Shown here in pieces: positions 1 to 9,452 of a DNA stretch of 64,000 nucleotides. This DNA comes from Gremmenia infestans. Lineage: Eukaryota > Ascomycota > Leotiomycetes > Helotiales > Hamatocanthoscyphaceae. The stretch covers positions 372,001 through 436,000 of the forward strand of contig JAFEVB010000026.1 in the NCBI GenBank assembly GCA_032629725.1, read 5' to 3'. The notes below the pieces were generated by a model. That model did no database searches, had not been told where the DNA came from, and saw only the letters and a list, made by a program, of their open reading frames with translations. Each line of letters begins with the position of its first letter. Position 1 is the stretch's first letter. Position numbers and translations under genes: made by a program.

Positions 1-280
1 TGTTCCATCGTTAAGTCAAGGCTCCTTCTGCATTTCTGTGCTCTTCACAATGGAAGGCTGTCTGTTACAACTTTGGTAGATTGAGTCCATTCTCGCCGCT
101 CTTGGTCTTCGGACCTCGAGTAGATAGCTCACCGTCTTGGGGAGTCTATCGTAAAGAGTTTGGTGCTGTTTCGTTTGAGTTGAAGGCTACTTCCACTTTA
201 GTGGCTGTGTGGTAGTTTTCTTAGTAATGATTCATACATATCAATTCAAGCTTTCGCTGGCATTTTCTAATATATCACAG
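1..280 (+). other. 3' part of a long NOG2 intron
   Basis: No reading frame here gives the expected upstream Nog2 sequence (the G4 region), and the segment ends in a good acceptor just before conserved coding sequence. The intron is therefore at least 280 bp, long compared with the 45-150 bp introns elsewhere in the window. Confidence 0.7.
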
Positions 281-1267
281 GCTTCTTGGGTTCGCTATCT
301 ATCCAAAGATTACCCCACCCTCGCTTTCCACGCATCCATCACAAACTCTTTTGGCAAAGGCTCCCTCATTCAACTCCTTCGCCAATTTTCTTCCCTGCAT
401 TCAGACCGCAAGCAGATCTCTGTCGGCTTCATCGGGTACCCTAATACTGGAAAATCCTCAATCATCAACACCCTTAGAAAGAAGAAAGTTTGTACAGTGG
501 CACCAATCCCTGGAGAAACCAAAATCTGGCAATACATCACACTCATGAAGCGAATCTATCTCATCGACTGTCCTGGTGTGGTTCCTCCCAGCGTAACGGA
601 TACGCCACAGGATATTCTGCTACGAGGTGTAGTCCGAGTTGAGAACGTTGAGAATCCAGAACAATACATCCCAGCTGTTCTTGCCAAGACCAAACCACAA
701 CACGTTGAAAGGACATACCAAATCAAGGGATACAATGATCACATTGAGTTCTTAGAATTGTTGGCAAGAAAGGGAGGAAGATTACTTCATGGTGGAGAGC
801 CAGATGTTGATGGTGTTGCGAAGATGGTATTAAATGATTTTCTTCGTGGAAAGATCCCTTGGTTCACACCTCCACCACTCCTAGAAGGAGCCGAAAGTAA
901 GGAGGCAGGTGTTGAAGGTCGATCCGGCAGACTCGGAGAGATGGGCAAGAAGCGAAAGCGGGACGACGAATCAGTGGCAGATACGTCTGTCATGGATGCC
1001 ACTTCAACTGTTGCCGAGGAAGAAGATGAAAGCTTCGAAGGATTTGGCAGTGATAGTGAAGGCGGGGCCAATACAGATCTCGTCGATGCCGTCGATGCAG
1101 CATTTGGAGCTGACTCTGATGATGAAGACAGCGAAGTTGGTTCAGATCAAGAAGAAGCATATTCATCGAATGAGGCGGATGCCGCTGAGGAGCAATTACA
1201 AGAAGAGCTGCATCATGATATTGATGAGTCGATAGAGAAGCGGCCGAAGAAGAAACGCCAAAAGTAG
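281..1267 (+). CDS. NOG2: Nucleolar GTP-binding protein 2 (Nog2/Nug2), last exon only
   Basis: This is the 3' exon (328 codons plus stop) of the circularly permuted GTPase that acts on pre-60S ribosomes in nucleolus and nucleoplasm. The exon opens after the acceptor ending TATATCACAG at 280 and reads ASWVRYLSKDYP. Visible are the P-loop GYPNTGKSS, the switch stretch CTVAPIPGETK and the G3 motif DCPGV. The G4 motif (NKCD type), which precedes the P-loop in this permuted family, must lie in an upstream exon outside the window. After about residue 205 the protein turns into an acidic tail rich in D, E and S and ends in a basic KRPKKKRQK stretch, as usual for the family. The ATG at 227 lies inside the intron and is not the start. 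Family assignment is very secure; the upstream exons are not visible. Confidence 0.95.
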   Translation, partial: ASWVRYLSKDYPTLAFHASITNSFGKGSLIQLLRQFSSLHSDRKQISVGFIGYPNTGKSSIINTLRKKKVCTVAPIPGETKIWQYITLMKRIYLIDCPGVVPPSVTDTPQDILLRGVVRVENVENPEQYIPAVLAKTKPQHVERTYQIKGYNDHIEFLELLARKGGRLLHGGEPDVDGVAKMVLNDFLRGKIPWFTPPPLLEGAESKEAGVEGRSGRLGEMGKKRKRDDESVADTSVMDATSTVAEEEDESFEGFGSDSEGGANTDLVDAVDAAFGADSDDEDSEVGSDQEEAYSSNEADAAEEQLQEELHHDIDESIEKRPKKKRQK

Positions 1268-1791
1268 ACAATTAGAACAATGTAAAGCAAGAAGATACCC
1301 AGTCATTTATTCTCTTCTGCATTGATATCTTTCTATTTTTCTGCCGCTTTAGGGGTAGTGTTGCTTGCTAGGAGGCGCATTCGTTTGGTTATAGCTGGTT
1401 GCTGCAAGGCAGTTGGAGCGTGTGGGTATGCAATCATACCTATCATTCGTTGCTCTGTCTTACTGTCGTGGACAAGAGTTTGTGCCGATTTGAAGCCTGT
1501 AGGCACTTGTCAAGCCTACTTCAAACATCCCATCTTGTTCATGTCTGCACCCGGACGCTTTTCTCACTCAAAAGGATAGTCCCCTGCCGCCAGATCTTTG
1601 CTATTTTACCATGCCATCGGACATAATTCAATATTCGAATAGCCTGCGTCATTTGCCTCACACAGCCTAGGACACCGAGAGATATAAGTCTGAGAAGTGT
1701 TTTATTGAAAGTTCAACGTTAAAAGGTTAAGCCATGCACGAGTTTTACGTCTACTTCATCCTGAAAACTAGCCCAAGTGGCAGCACCGTCC
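1268..1791. other. Intergenic, 3' ends of two convergent genes
   Basis: NOG2 (plus) and the next gene (minus) converge here. Short open frames at 1322-1626 have no recognisable protein character. I see no RNA gene or repeat. Confidence 0.6.
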
Positions 1792-2343
1792 CTATTTTTT
1801 CAACCCAAACGTCACCCCGAAATCCTCAAACCACAAAACACACCCCTCCCACCCAAAACCATCCAGCACCGCCTCCATCTCCTCAACCGCTCCAGTCATA
1901 GAATCAACAGCCAAGCCCCACAGCAGCACATCATTCATCACCGCCCTCATCGCAAGCTCCTCCTCCTCGAACGCCTCATTATTACTTCCAGACAGCGCAT
2001 GCAGCTTATACAGCCATTCCCACTCCTCCAATTCCCAGTCATTGATCTCGCCTTTTTCATACTGTTCTTTGACTAGGGTGTTGATTTTGTCCCAGGGGAA
2101 GGCGATGCTTAAGATGCGTACGTAGTGCGTGGGTATGGAGGCGGATGTGAGCTCCGCGAGTTCGGTGGTAGTATAGTCTAAGTGGACGTGGGAGTGTTCT
2201 ATGGCTATAGGGCAGGGTGAAGATGGGCGATCTGGGCTGGCGTGTGTAGACGCGGGTTCTTGGAAATCCTCGTCTACGTATCCGAGGGCGCGGATGAGGA
2301 AAGGCAGTCTGGGTGATTGGTCTTGGCTCTCAGAGGTGCTCAT
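1792..2343 (-). CDS. Unrecognised acidic protein, 183 aa
   Basis: An intact single-exon frame starting at the ATG complementary to 2341-2343 and ending close to the 3' flank of NOG2. The protein has a variable Pro/Ser-rich first 50 residues. A compact, Trp- and Glu-rich part follows, with helices such as WELEEWEWLYKLHAL and an ending WFEDFGVTFGLKK. There is no signal peptide, membrane segment or catalytic motif I know. The biased, well-formed sequence and an ATG start argue for a real gene. It is divergent from the gene starting at 2908, with 564 bp between the two starts. Function unknown. Confidence 0.6.
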   Translation of the reverse strand: MSTSESQDQSPRLPFLIRALGYVDEDFQEPASTHASPDRPSSPCPIAIEHSHVHLDYTTTELAELTSASIPTHYVRILSIAFPWDKINTLVKEQYEKGEINDWELEEWEWLYKLHALSGSNNEAFEEEELAMRAVMNDVLLWGLAVDSMTGAVEEMEAVLDGFGWEGCVLWFEDFGVTFGLKK

Positions 2344-2907
2344 CTTGATTCAGTAAAAACTTTTCCTAGCGGGTGCTGTGAAGTTGGTTGTTTGTGTGAG
2401 TTTGGTGGCGTTCAAAGAAAGTGCTGTGGGATTCGCTGGAGAATATATACCCGGGTAGTGAGTTTAGTGTGACTGCGTTGTCAGTGAATAACGTGTGTTG
2501 TTGAATCTCATTTCACATTACTCGACCAGGGGGTTTTGAATTTCCCCAGGGTCAGCGAGCAAGTTTTTTTGCAGGTTGTTATTGCGGTTCCGTTCCTTGT
2601 GTCACTTCAGAGACTTTCAACCAATATTAGCAAAATTCAGGTTGTCGACTTCATCTTTAGGCTCAGGGTTCGATGATTATGTTTACTACCAGAACATTCA
2701 CAGCCCAGAGAATACACTAGTCATGGCCTCATGAGTATAAAATATCTCGAGTCTCGAGTCTCGAGTCTTTCTTCAGCTACAATGTATTAACTTCCTACAG
2801 TTCCCCATACTGCAAGCGCTTCCAAATCCTACTTTTACCACGAAGTCTCGAAGTAAGAAAGTCTCTTTGTTCAAAACTAGGCGTCTCTTCCGCAACGATA
2901 CTTCAGA
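2344..2907. promoter_or_regulatory. Divergent intergenic region
   Basis: This is the shared upstream region of the genes at 1792-2343 (minus) and 2908-3914 (plus). It contains a small tandem CTCGAGT repeat (three copies, about 2746-2768). No TATA box or named factor site can be assigned with confidence. Confidence 0.4.
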
Positions 2908-3914
2908 ATGTTGGCCACGAGACCAAGCGAAAAGGGGCTCAATTTAGGTCCCCAGGAAGCAAACACGAGCCTCTTACCAACGAACGAGTCTTGGATACCG
3001 ACGCTTGAATCCTGGGCTCGGGCTTATGACTCTAAGAGAAAGAAGACTACCACAGCCACACCAAATATCACTTCAGCATTTCAGAGGCCAACATATACCG
3101 CTGCAATATCAGCCACTCCATCGACTCCTAGCTGCGTGACCTCGGCCTACCAAACCCCAACCCTTGACAAGCAAAATACCCCCGCATTAAAGACCAGTGC
3201 CTGTACGTCCTCAGACGACAAAGCTGCAATTTCTTTGAGTATCGACAGGCTCATAGCAGAGTGCAGGCTTCAGGCATCTTCAACTCGCCCACCACTCGAA
3301 ACACCATGGCTAGTAACCGCGAACCTCACCCTGCCCCAACTCGCCCATTGCCTCTCCCGTTTGTGCTTGGAGCTAAACTGGGATTGGTACGGCCAGAAGT
3401 ACTCCCTCCTAAACCCAGGTTGCCCTCTCGCTCTCAGCAAGATCTGGATGACGATGGTGAGCGCTATGTATGCGCATTACTGCGTTGAAAAAGCCATGCC
3501 CGAGAAAAGCTTGTGGGATGCTTTAGTACAGAAAGAAGGGGGAGAGGACGAGGCACTAGGGTACTACAGGAGGCAGGTCCATAACATTGTGGTTTTCTTT
3601 GCTGATGTGGAGGGGATGGCGAACGAAGGGGGTGTGGTTGAGGTAGTGACAAAGAAAGGCCAGGATAGTATGAGGGACTTTGTTAGTACGCTGCTCTCTG
3701 CAGGTAAGTAACAGTGTTCTTGCGCCTTGTTCTTGCTGACACAAATCCTGAAGGAGGCATTGTGAAGTTCTTGGAAGAGAAGGCACAATCGGTAGGTCTT
3801 GCATATCCGGGAGGAACAGGACGGTTCGAGGAACGAATTACAATGATGATCCTTACGAGGAAGAAAGCTGCAAATGTGCGCGAGTATCGAAATGTGCTTA
3901 GTCGTAAAGAGTGA
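2908..3914 (+). CDS. Unrecognised protein, two exons, 318 aa
   Basis: Exons 2908..3703 and 3754..3914. The 50-bp intron starts GTAAGT and ends CTGAAG, and the join restores the frame (codon G|GA), replacing a stop only three codons after the donor. The first 110 residues are Ser/Thr/Pro-rich and probably disordered. The rest looks folded, with a Trp/Leu-rich segment (LTLPQLAHCLSRLCLELNWD, then WYGQKY) and a helical C-terminus ending NVLSRKE. No signal peptide or membrane segment is obvious and I cannot name a domain. The splice signals and frame continuity make the model good; the function is unknown. Confidence 0.65.
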
Positions 3915-6178
3915 TGATGGTAAAGGTATAAAATGGAATTCTGTATGTAGCGTGCGTGGCTTCTCCTGTCACAGCGATATTTCCAAATTTATCAAAAGAT
4001 AGCAGGCTCCGATAAAGTCGTGGCTTCTTCTTAAGGCTTTACCCTAAGTCTTGTGTCGTTTGTACGATAATGTTGTTGTGAATAGGTTGAGGCCATGTAG
4101 CATCAATACCCGGCCGGTAGTACAAGTAGCGGATGTCAACTGATAGGCTTGGGTTTCCAGTCCCAAAAGCCTTGTGGTACAACACAAGTGCGGTCACCGA
4201 TGACCGATGGAAAGAATGGCTGCTCCTAGATACAGGGACGTGATGTTATCTCACAACCAATGTTATTGACTAACGTATCTAATATACGGAGTAGAGAGAG
4301 CATAAATACCTTGAAATAATCAAGTATACATATTTATCACCTAGTATAAATCTAGCATAAACCCAAGCTAATTTTCATACGGGTTTCTCAAACAGGGTAA
4401 TTTCCTCCTGAAAATCTTCATTTCCGGCCTAGGAAGTCTCCATATTTTGCCCTAAGATGGCCCCGTAATATGCACATACTTCGTATATTAGGCAAGCTGG
4501 CAACCTCGTATCGTGTCAATAATATCTAGGGAGCTCCATATTATATGGCCCAAAAATGAACCCCAAGCTGTTAGACTCATAAAACACGACACGCAATATG
4601 ACAATATATGGGTTTGACTAAGTCGACTTACACTAGCCAAATAGGGAAGGGATTATGAATTATGCAAAGCACGGACACGCTGGCTTGCCGGGTACTTAAA
4701 TATCCATACAAATGTGGAGGCAGATGAGGTACCCGGCGAGGTCAGCCTAAGTGCATTATTGCTGCATCTATATGTAGTGATAATAACATTTTCTGCCACT
4801 TCTATCATCAATTATTAATTGATTCTAAGCAATTTAAATCGTTATTTTGCAATAATACTTATATCGATACCTGCTAGGATAAGTAAGGAAGAATGTTATA
4901 TAGACTGATGCATATCTAAAGTTGGGAGTAGTTACAGATATGCAAAAGTGACTTGATTTCGCTCTTTGTTTTCGTGGGGCTATAAGTCACTTTTCATTCA
5001 CTGGTGCGTGCGTTTACTTGTGCATTCTATACTTCATCGGATCCTTCCTAGACTATTTAGCATAAGTCGACTTAGTCAAAGCCCAAATATTAATGTATGC
5101 TTTTGTACTCGACTGGGATGCAGAGAGATAGGAGGCGACTATGAAGGGGCGAAAATGGCATGACAAAGGTCAAAAACATGCGATATAGCAAATGACTCGC
5201 TTTCTTTCTAACTCTCAAACTAAGATTTGATGTGCAGAGACAGAACGAACCATGCTATGCGGCATTGCGTCTACGGTCTATGACGGACGGGTTTTAGAGC
5301 CGCAAAATTTACCGTACAACGGCCAAACTAGTTTTGAGTTTGAAGCAAGATCTTCTCGGTCGAAGCCGGAACCTAAATATTTATGCAGCAAAGAGGAATA
5401 TCTTTACCTCCGATATAACCGACAGCCGCATTCACAAGACCTGCTCGAATATCAACTGTTGCAACGCTGCTGGAAAGCACGAATAATGTCTGTATAATAT
5501 AGCTCTACCGCGTTCCACTTGAGAAATATTATAGCAATTGAAATTACAATTGTGAACAAAGACAGACGGCTAGCAATGTTCAGAACGCCTTTGCCGCAGC
5601 CTTCGCCGCCTACGTCAAAATGCAAGCTATCCAACAGGTATTCAGCCAGGACAAGAGCTGCCTCGAACGTCGCAGGATAAAGAGTGACATGCTTCTCTGC
5701 GATAATTAATTTGACTGTTGGATTCACGCTTTTTAAACATTGTCAAACTTCGATCCATTGCTTGGTTGCCTTGCAATCCATTGTAGACTCGATGACGTGA
5801 AGCAGCATGCCATGAAAAGTGATAGCTGTGATAGTGATAACGAAGCCAAAGAATACAAATTGGACCATGACACCAAAAGGGAAAGTGATTGGGCTAAATA
5901 TCTAATTGTTGAATCGAAACTGCAATGCCCTCGCTACATAATATATCTATCGCTACTCATCTAAATGCTCATCTACCCCAACCTCCGCTCAATCAATCCA
6001 GTGAAAAGGTGTGAATGGCCTCAGTCAAGCCAATAATTTGTACGGCTGACAAGTCAGCCGGAACGCCTAGATGGGTATTATTGCACAATTTACAGCGATC
6101 ATGTTCCCCAATAAAAGAAAAGCGCAATCACCCTCTGCGAGGCACAAGCCCCTAGCACCCTCACGAAGCCCGAACTCC
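3915..6178. other. AT-rich gene-poor gap with repeat relics
   Basis: No protein I recognise. Short frames at 5252-5497 (plus) and 5452-5727 (minus) overlap and look like chance or decayed sequence. The central part holds the inverted-repeat element described at 4609-5085. The rest is AT-rich with no structure I can name. Confidence 0.5.
4609..5085. mobile_element. MITE-like element with about 22-bp terminal inverted repeats
   Basis: The left end at 4609-4630 contains TTTGACTAAGTCGACTTA. Its exact reverse complement lies in the right end at 5063-5085, and the outer bases also match (TGGG on the left, CCCA on the right) apart from one extra base. The element spans 477 bp, carries no transposase and is AT-rich inside, as expected for a non-autonomous DNA transposon. 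An internal 9-bp inverted repeat (GCCGGGTAC 4687-4695, GTACCCGGC 4729-4737) adds secondary structure. I see no clean target-site duplication. It could also be a chance pairing of an 18-bp palindrome-like motif. Confidence 0.55.
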
Positions 6179-6844
6179 TCAAACCATCTCATTCTCATGC
6201 TCCTTGATCTCCTCCCGAATTCTCCTCAGCCTGTTCTGCGCCTTCTCATATCCGTTGTAAAGCTCTTGACACTCCCTATCCGCATCGTTATATTTCTTCC
6301 AATCCAGGCCGCCATACGCGCCGAGCTTCTCGTACGAAGCATACGCCTCCTCCTTCGCGATATACGCTTGTCCGCAGCTCATCTGCATGTCTGTCATGCC
6401 AGCCCTAATCCTCTTCTCCTCCTTCCTCAACCACTCAATCTTCTCCTCGGGTGTCTTCAGATCCTCGAATTCCTGTCCCCTGAACTCCTTGCGCAAGTAA
6501 TCTTCCATGTAGTCTATTCCTTTCGGCCCAGTCTCGGACTCGCCGTTGTCTGTGCGGAGAGCAAATGATGCACCTTGGATCATGCCGTTGCGCTTCCCGA
6601 AGTCGTAGAGGCCATAGGAGACGGCGATGGTGGACACTGAGACGGCGGCTATTTCACGAGCAGAAAACTTTTGCGGGTTGAGATAGCAGTAGGCGGCGAG
6701 GCCTGCATAGCCTATGGAGACGATGACGCTGTCGAGGATTCCATGAGGGGCAGAGATGTCAGAGGGAAAGGTAGCCTCATGCTTTTGTTGGCGGATGTGG
6801 GTGCGTTTCGTGATAACTGAAGGGCGTCGAGTGGATTTTGCCAT
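6179..6844 (-). CDS. Small membrane/coiled-coil protein, 221 aa, unrecognised
   Basis: A single exon. ATG at 6844 starts MAKSTRRPSV. A basic N-terminus is followed by two hydrophobic stretches (about residues 37-55 and 63-80), then a long charged, probably helical tail. That tail includes a run EEKIEWLRKEEKRIRAG and a C-terminal RRIREEIKEHENEMV. This suggests a membrane-anchored coiled-coil protein, perhaps of an organelle membrane, but that is inference. No enzyme motif is visible. The intact frame, ATG and protein-like composition support a real gene. Confidence 0.6.
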   Translation of the reverse strand: MAKSTRRPSVITKRTHIRQQKHEATFPSDISAPHGILDSVIVSIGYAGLAAYCYLNPQKFSAREIAAVSVSTIAVSYGLYDFGKRNGMIQGASFALRTDNGESETGPKGIDYMEDYLRKEFRGQEFEDLKTPEEKIEWLRKEEKRIRAGMTDMQMSCGQAYIAKEEAYASYEKLGAYGGLDWKKYNDADRECQELYNGYEKAQNRLRRIREEIKEHENEMV

Positions 6845-7684
6845 GATGTGTGTTTAGGATATTTGTTGTTTGATGTTGCTTCAAGGTGGAATTTGGGGAA
6901 AGAGCAAAGCAGGAAGTCTCCGGGACGAGGGTGTCATGTATGAACAGGTAAGCAATGAAATCTCTGAAGACAGGACCATGCTAGGGAATATATATCCTAT
7001 ACTCTAGTCAAATCTAGGAATATAAAATGTGGTTCCTGGCCCACAACGTTATCATAAATTGTGGATATCGGCATGTGCGAGGGTGTCATAGGGTGACTCG
7101 GTCCGATACATGTAAATAATTGAAATGAGATAATTCAGCCATCGCAAATTATATATACTGCTACGTAGAAGAGTGAAAATCTGGATGGCTTTTGGACCCT
7201 TTTAAATGATTCTAATTGTATAAGAAAGGGACGAAATGAGGCTGGCAAAGACTCTGAATGAAAAGGTATATAACCCACAATGGTCTAGCGTCGGAACGGC
7301 AGACAGTACCCCTACCTACCCTACCCTACCCTACCCTACCCTACCCTACACCTACACCTACCCTCGGTAGGCATGACAGACTCACCGTACTTTCTCTCCC
7401 TACTCTCTTCAGCTCAGGTGCACTGATGCACCTGATGCACCTGATGCACTGCCAAACATCAATCACGTTCCGCAATAAGCGTGTTGCATATCTACCTAGT
7501 ACTCCCTTTATGCTTGCTGTTTCGAGTTATTCCAAACTTCCACTCACCACCTACTTTACTTTTCTCGTATCTTTTACGAAGTAAATCTTGCAGTGCGCAA
7601 ACGGACGGCCAAGTAGCCCAGTGTTGGTTGTTCATTTGCCCCGAATATTCTGGTACTAAGGGCAGATCTATATGAGTTTGATTA
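6845..7684. other. Intergenic with simple repeats
   Basis: No gene seen. It contains a CTACC pentamer array at about 7309-7374 and a short GATGCACCT direct repeat at about 7423-7450. Short frames over the repeats are artefacts. Confidence 0.6.
7309..7374 (+). repeat. (CTACC)n microsatellite
   Basis: At least seven CTACC pentamers in tandem (7316-7349) with degenerate flanks on both sides. It resembles but is not the telomere unit CCCTAA. Confidence 0.85.
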
Positions 7685-8300
7685 CTAGTAGTAGTCTGTC
7701 TTGTGAAAATAATTTGACGCGTTCACAAGGTCATACCGCAAGGGACGTGAGATTGAGAATGAAGTATACTCAAGGCTAATCAGTCCTTTCCTGGGTATTA
7801 AAACCCAGAAGAGAAGCCCTAGAGCTGGTGTGTCCCAGAAAACGTTGCTATTGTTCTCTCCATTGCCAGATGAGGTTGGGAAGGCGGTATTCCCATTGCT
7901 ATCAACATCGCTACCATAATCATCCTCCAAATTGATAAAGTAAGAATCATCGTCATTATCATCGCCACCAGCACCAGATCGAGATGAATTGGCGAATGGG
8001 ACTGTGAGTTTGCAGAGGCCTCATCGTGAAAAGCTTCTTACCTGAAAATCTGGCCCTCGTTTCTTGATGCTCACACATCGTATCTTTTCGTATGGAATTG
8101 CTGCAGCCTCGCCGTCTCCGCCGTCCCCAATTAAAGATGAATTAGTGAGTTAGTATGGTGTAAGAGTAGGAGTAAAGTCATGGAACAGGCTGGTTTCCTC
8201 GCTCTTATACACAGCATCTGCAATTCCTATAGTATTTGCAAGGTCATAACGGCCAAGAGAATGGTGAACAGACATTCGGCAGCCCCTGAAACGGTAGGTT
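7685..8300 (-). pseudogene. Possible decayed or unresolved spliced gene carrying a dispersed repeat at its 3' end
   Basis: On the minus strand an open frame ends at 7685. It starts with an acidic stretch (DDNDDDSYFINLEDDYGSD) that can be joined to an upstream exon reading EKIRCVSIKKRGPDFQ. The join uses a good-looking intron (GTAAGAAG...CACAG, about 8003-8043). Further upstream is another protein-like piece starting MSVHHSLGRYDLAN, but I cannot join it cleanly. The last 150 bp are homologous to a second locus at about 15500-15655. I recognise no family. It may be a real small gene or the relic of one. Confidence 0.3.
7705..7880 (+). repeat. Dispersed repeat, copy A
   Basis: It shares a contiguous similarity of about 150 bp, in the same orientation, with 15500-15655. 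Shared words include TACTCAAGGCTAATC, CAGAAGAGAA and ATTGCCAGAT, with scattered substitutions and small indels. On the minus strand both copies follow an acidic Asp/Glu-rich coding stretch, so this may be a duplicated gene 3' end rather than a transposon. Confidence 0.7.
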
Positions 8301-8960
8301 TTCCGAGTCCGGATCAATGCTCGATGTCAAGCTTTCCCCCATACCTCCGTACTCACAGCTCAGACCCCACTATGCATGCTTATTGTGGGGTACGTGGGGT
8401 ACATCCATGGCGATCAGAAGTATGATGTAAGTGGACATTAAGAGTGCTTGACTATTGGCCATGCACGATGCTGTTGTTGCTTGAGATTCATCTCTCCACA
8501 GCTCCAGCTCAACATTCCCACTCTCTGACTCAATATCTTCTTTGACTACTCTTCGATTCTCTCCTCTTCCTCCATCTCACAATTGTCACACCCCGGCCCT
8601 CTTCTCTCACCCCACTTTTTTCCATCGATTCAATCCTCACCATCACGTTGTTCATCATCCGCACGAAACACTCAGACTTCGTCTACGAAAAGGCCTCCCG
8701 GTCTTCCTCCGACGATGGGTCCGCCAGCGAATAAGCCTAAGGCTTTCTCACCCAGGATCGATGGCGACTCGCTGCCTCTGACTCTGACTCCCGAAAACTC
8801 AGGCTCCTAGCCATCGTGTCGCTCGCCTGTTCAGGACCTTTGGACGTTTCGCTTTTGGGCCTCATCGCACACCAGTACACGCACCGCGGGTTGACCAGCC
8901 CTCTGTTTCCCGAGCTCGTATACTACTACAAGCCTCACAATCTGCCATCTATTCTCTCAA

Positions 8961-9452
8961 GACCTAATTGACTCGAAGCCTCAGCTCCCGCCCAAGAGGC
9001 CATCCGCTACGAAGCCAAGGTCTTCACCCAAAGATAAACCCCGAGCTTTCCTCCTGTCCCGGTACCGACAAATCTGCAAAATGATTGAGAAGGCCTAAAA
9101 AGCTCTAGAGCTTTAAATATCATCAAGGATTTTGAAGTGATTGCGGTTGCCTGTTCGTGGTTGCCTAGCTATGTTAACGAGCTGGCCCGACAACACCCCG
9201 CTCCTGCATGAATGTTTACGATTAACACAGGCAGCAATGAACGATAACTCGATCGTATTTGAGAAAAACTCATCAACTATGCTAAACCATTTATTCTTCA
9301 TGTAATCTGGCACTCTATTTTGGTTTCTTTGGGCATTAGGAGACAGGACTCACTCCAATATTGATGATCGGATTGGGCTGTCGTACGAAGCTTAAGCCTA
9401 CCAAGTAGGACCTGGAATACTCAAGCTCCGCGACTCAGTCGCTCCTAGAGAC
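8961..9452 (+). pseudogene. Broken 5' (pre-motor) region of the kinesin gene
   Basis: Consecutive protein-like pieces lie in changing frames before the kinesin start. They are 8961-9098 (ends RYRQICKMIEKA then TAA), 9101-9211 (ALNIIKDFEVIAVAC..., then TGA), 9263-9364 (EKLINYAKPFILHV..., then TGA) and 9363-9395 (DDRIGLSYEA then TAA). The last piece is in the same frame as the ATG at 9453. After the TAA at 9393 the frame continues AYQVGPGILKLRDSVAPRD straight into that ATG. This looks like one ancestral coding region cut by at least two frameshifts and two or more stops. No splice pattern I can find repairs it. Confidence 0.6.

Noticed and set aside
5452..5727. Minus-strand frame with a hydrophobic segment
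   Set aside because: It overlaps an equally long plus-strand frame, and neither shows conservation signs or splice context.
7309..7374. Telomere-like repeat
   Set aside because: The unit is CTACC, not CCCTAA, and genes lie on both sides; it is a simple microsatellite.
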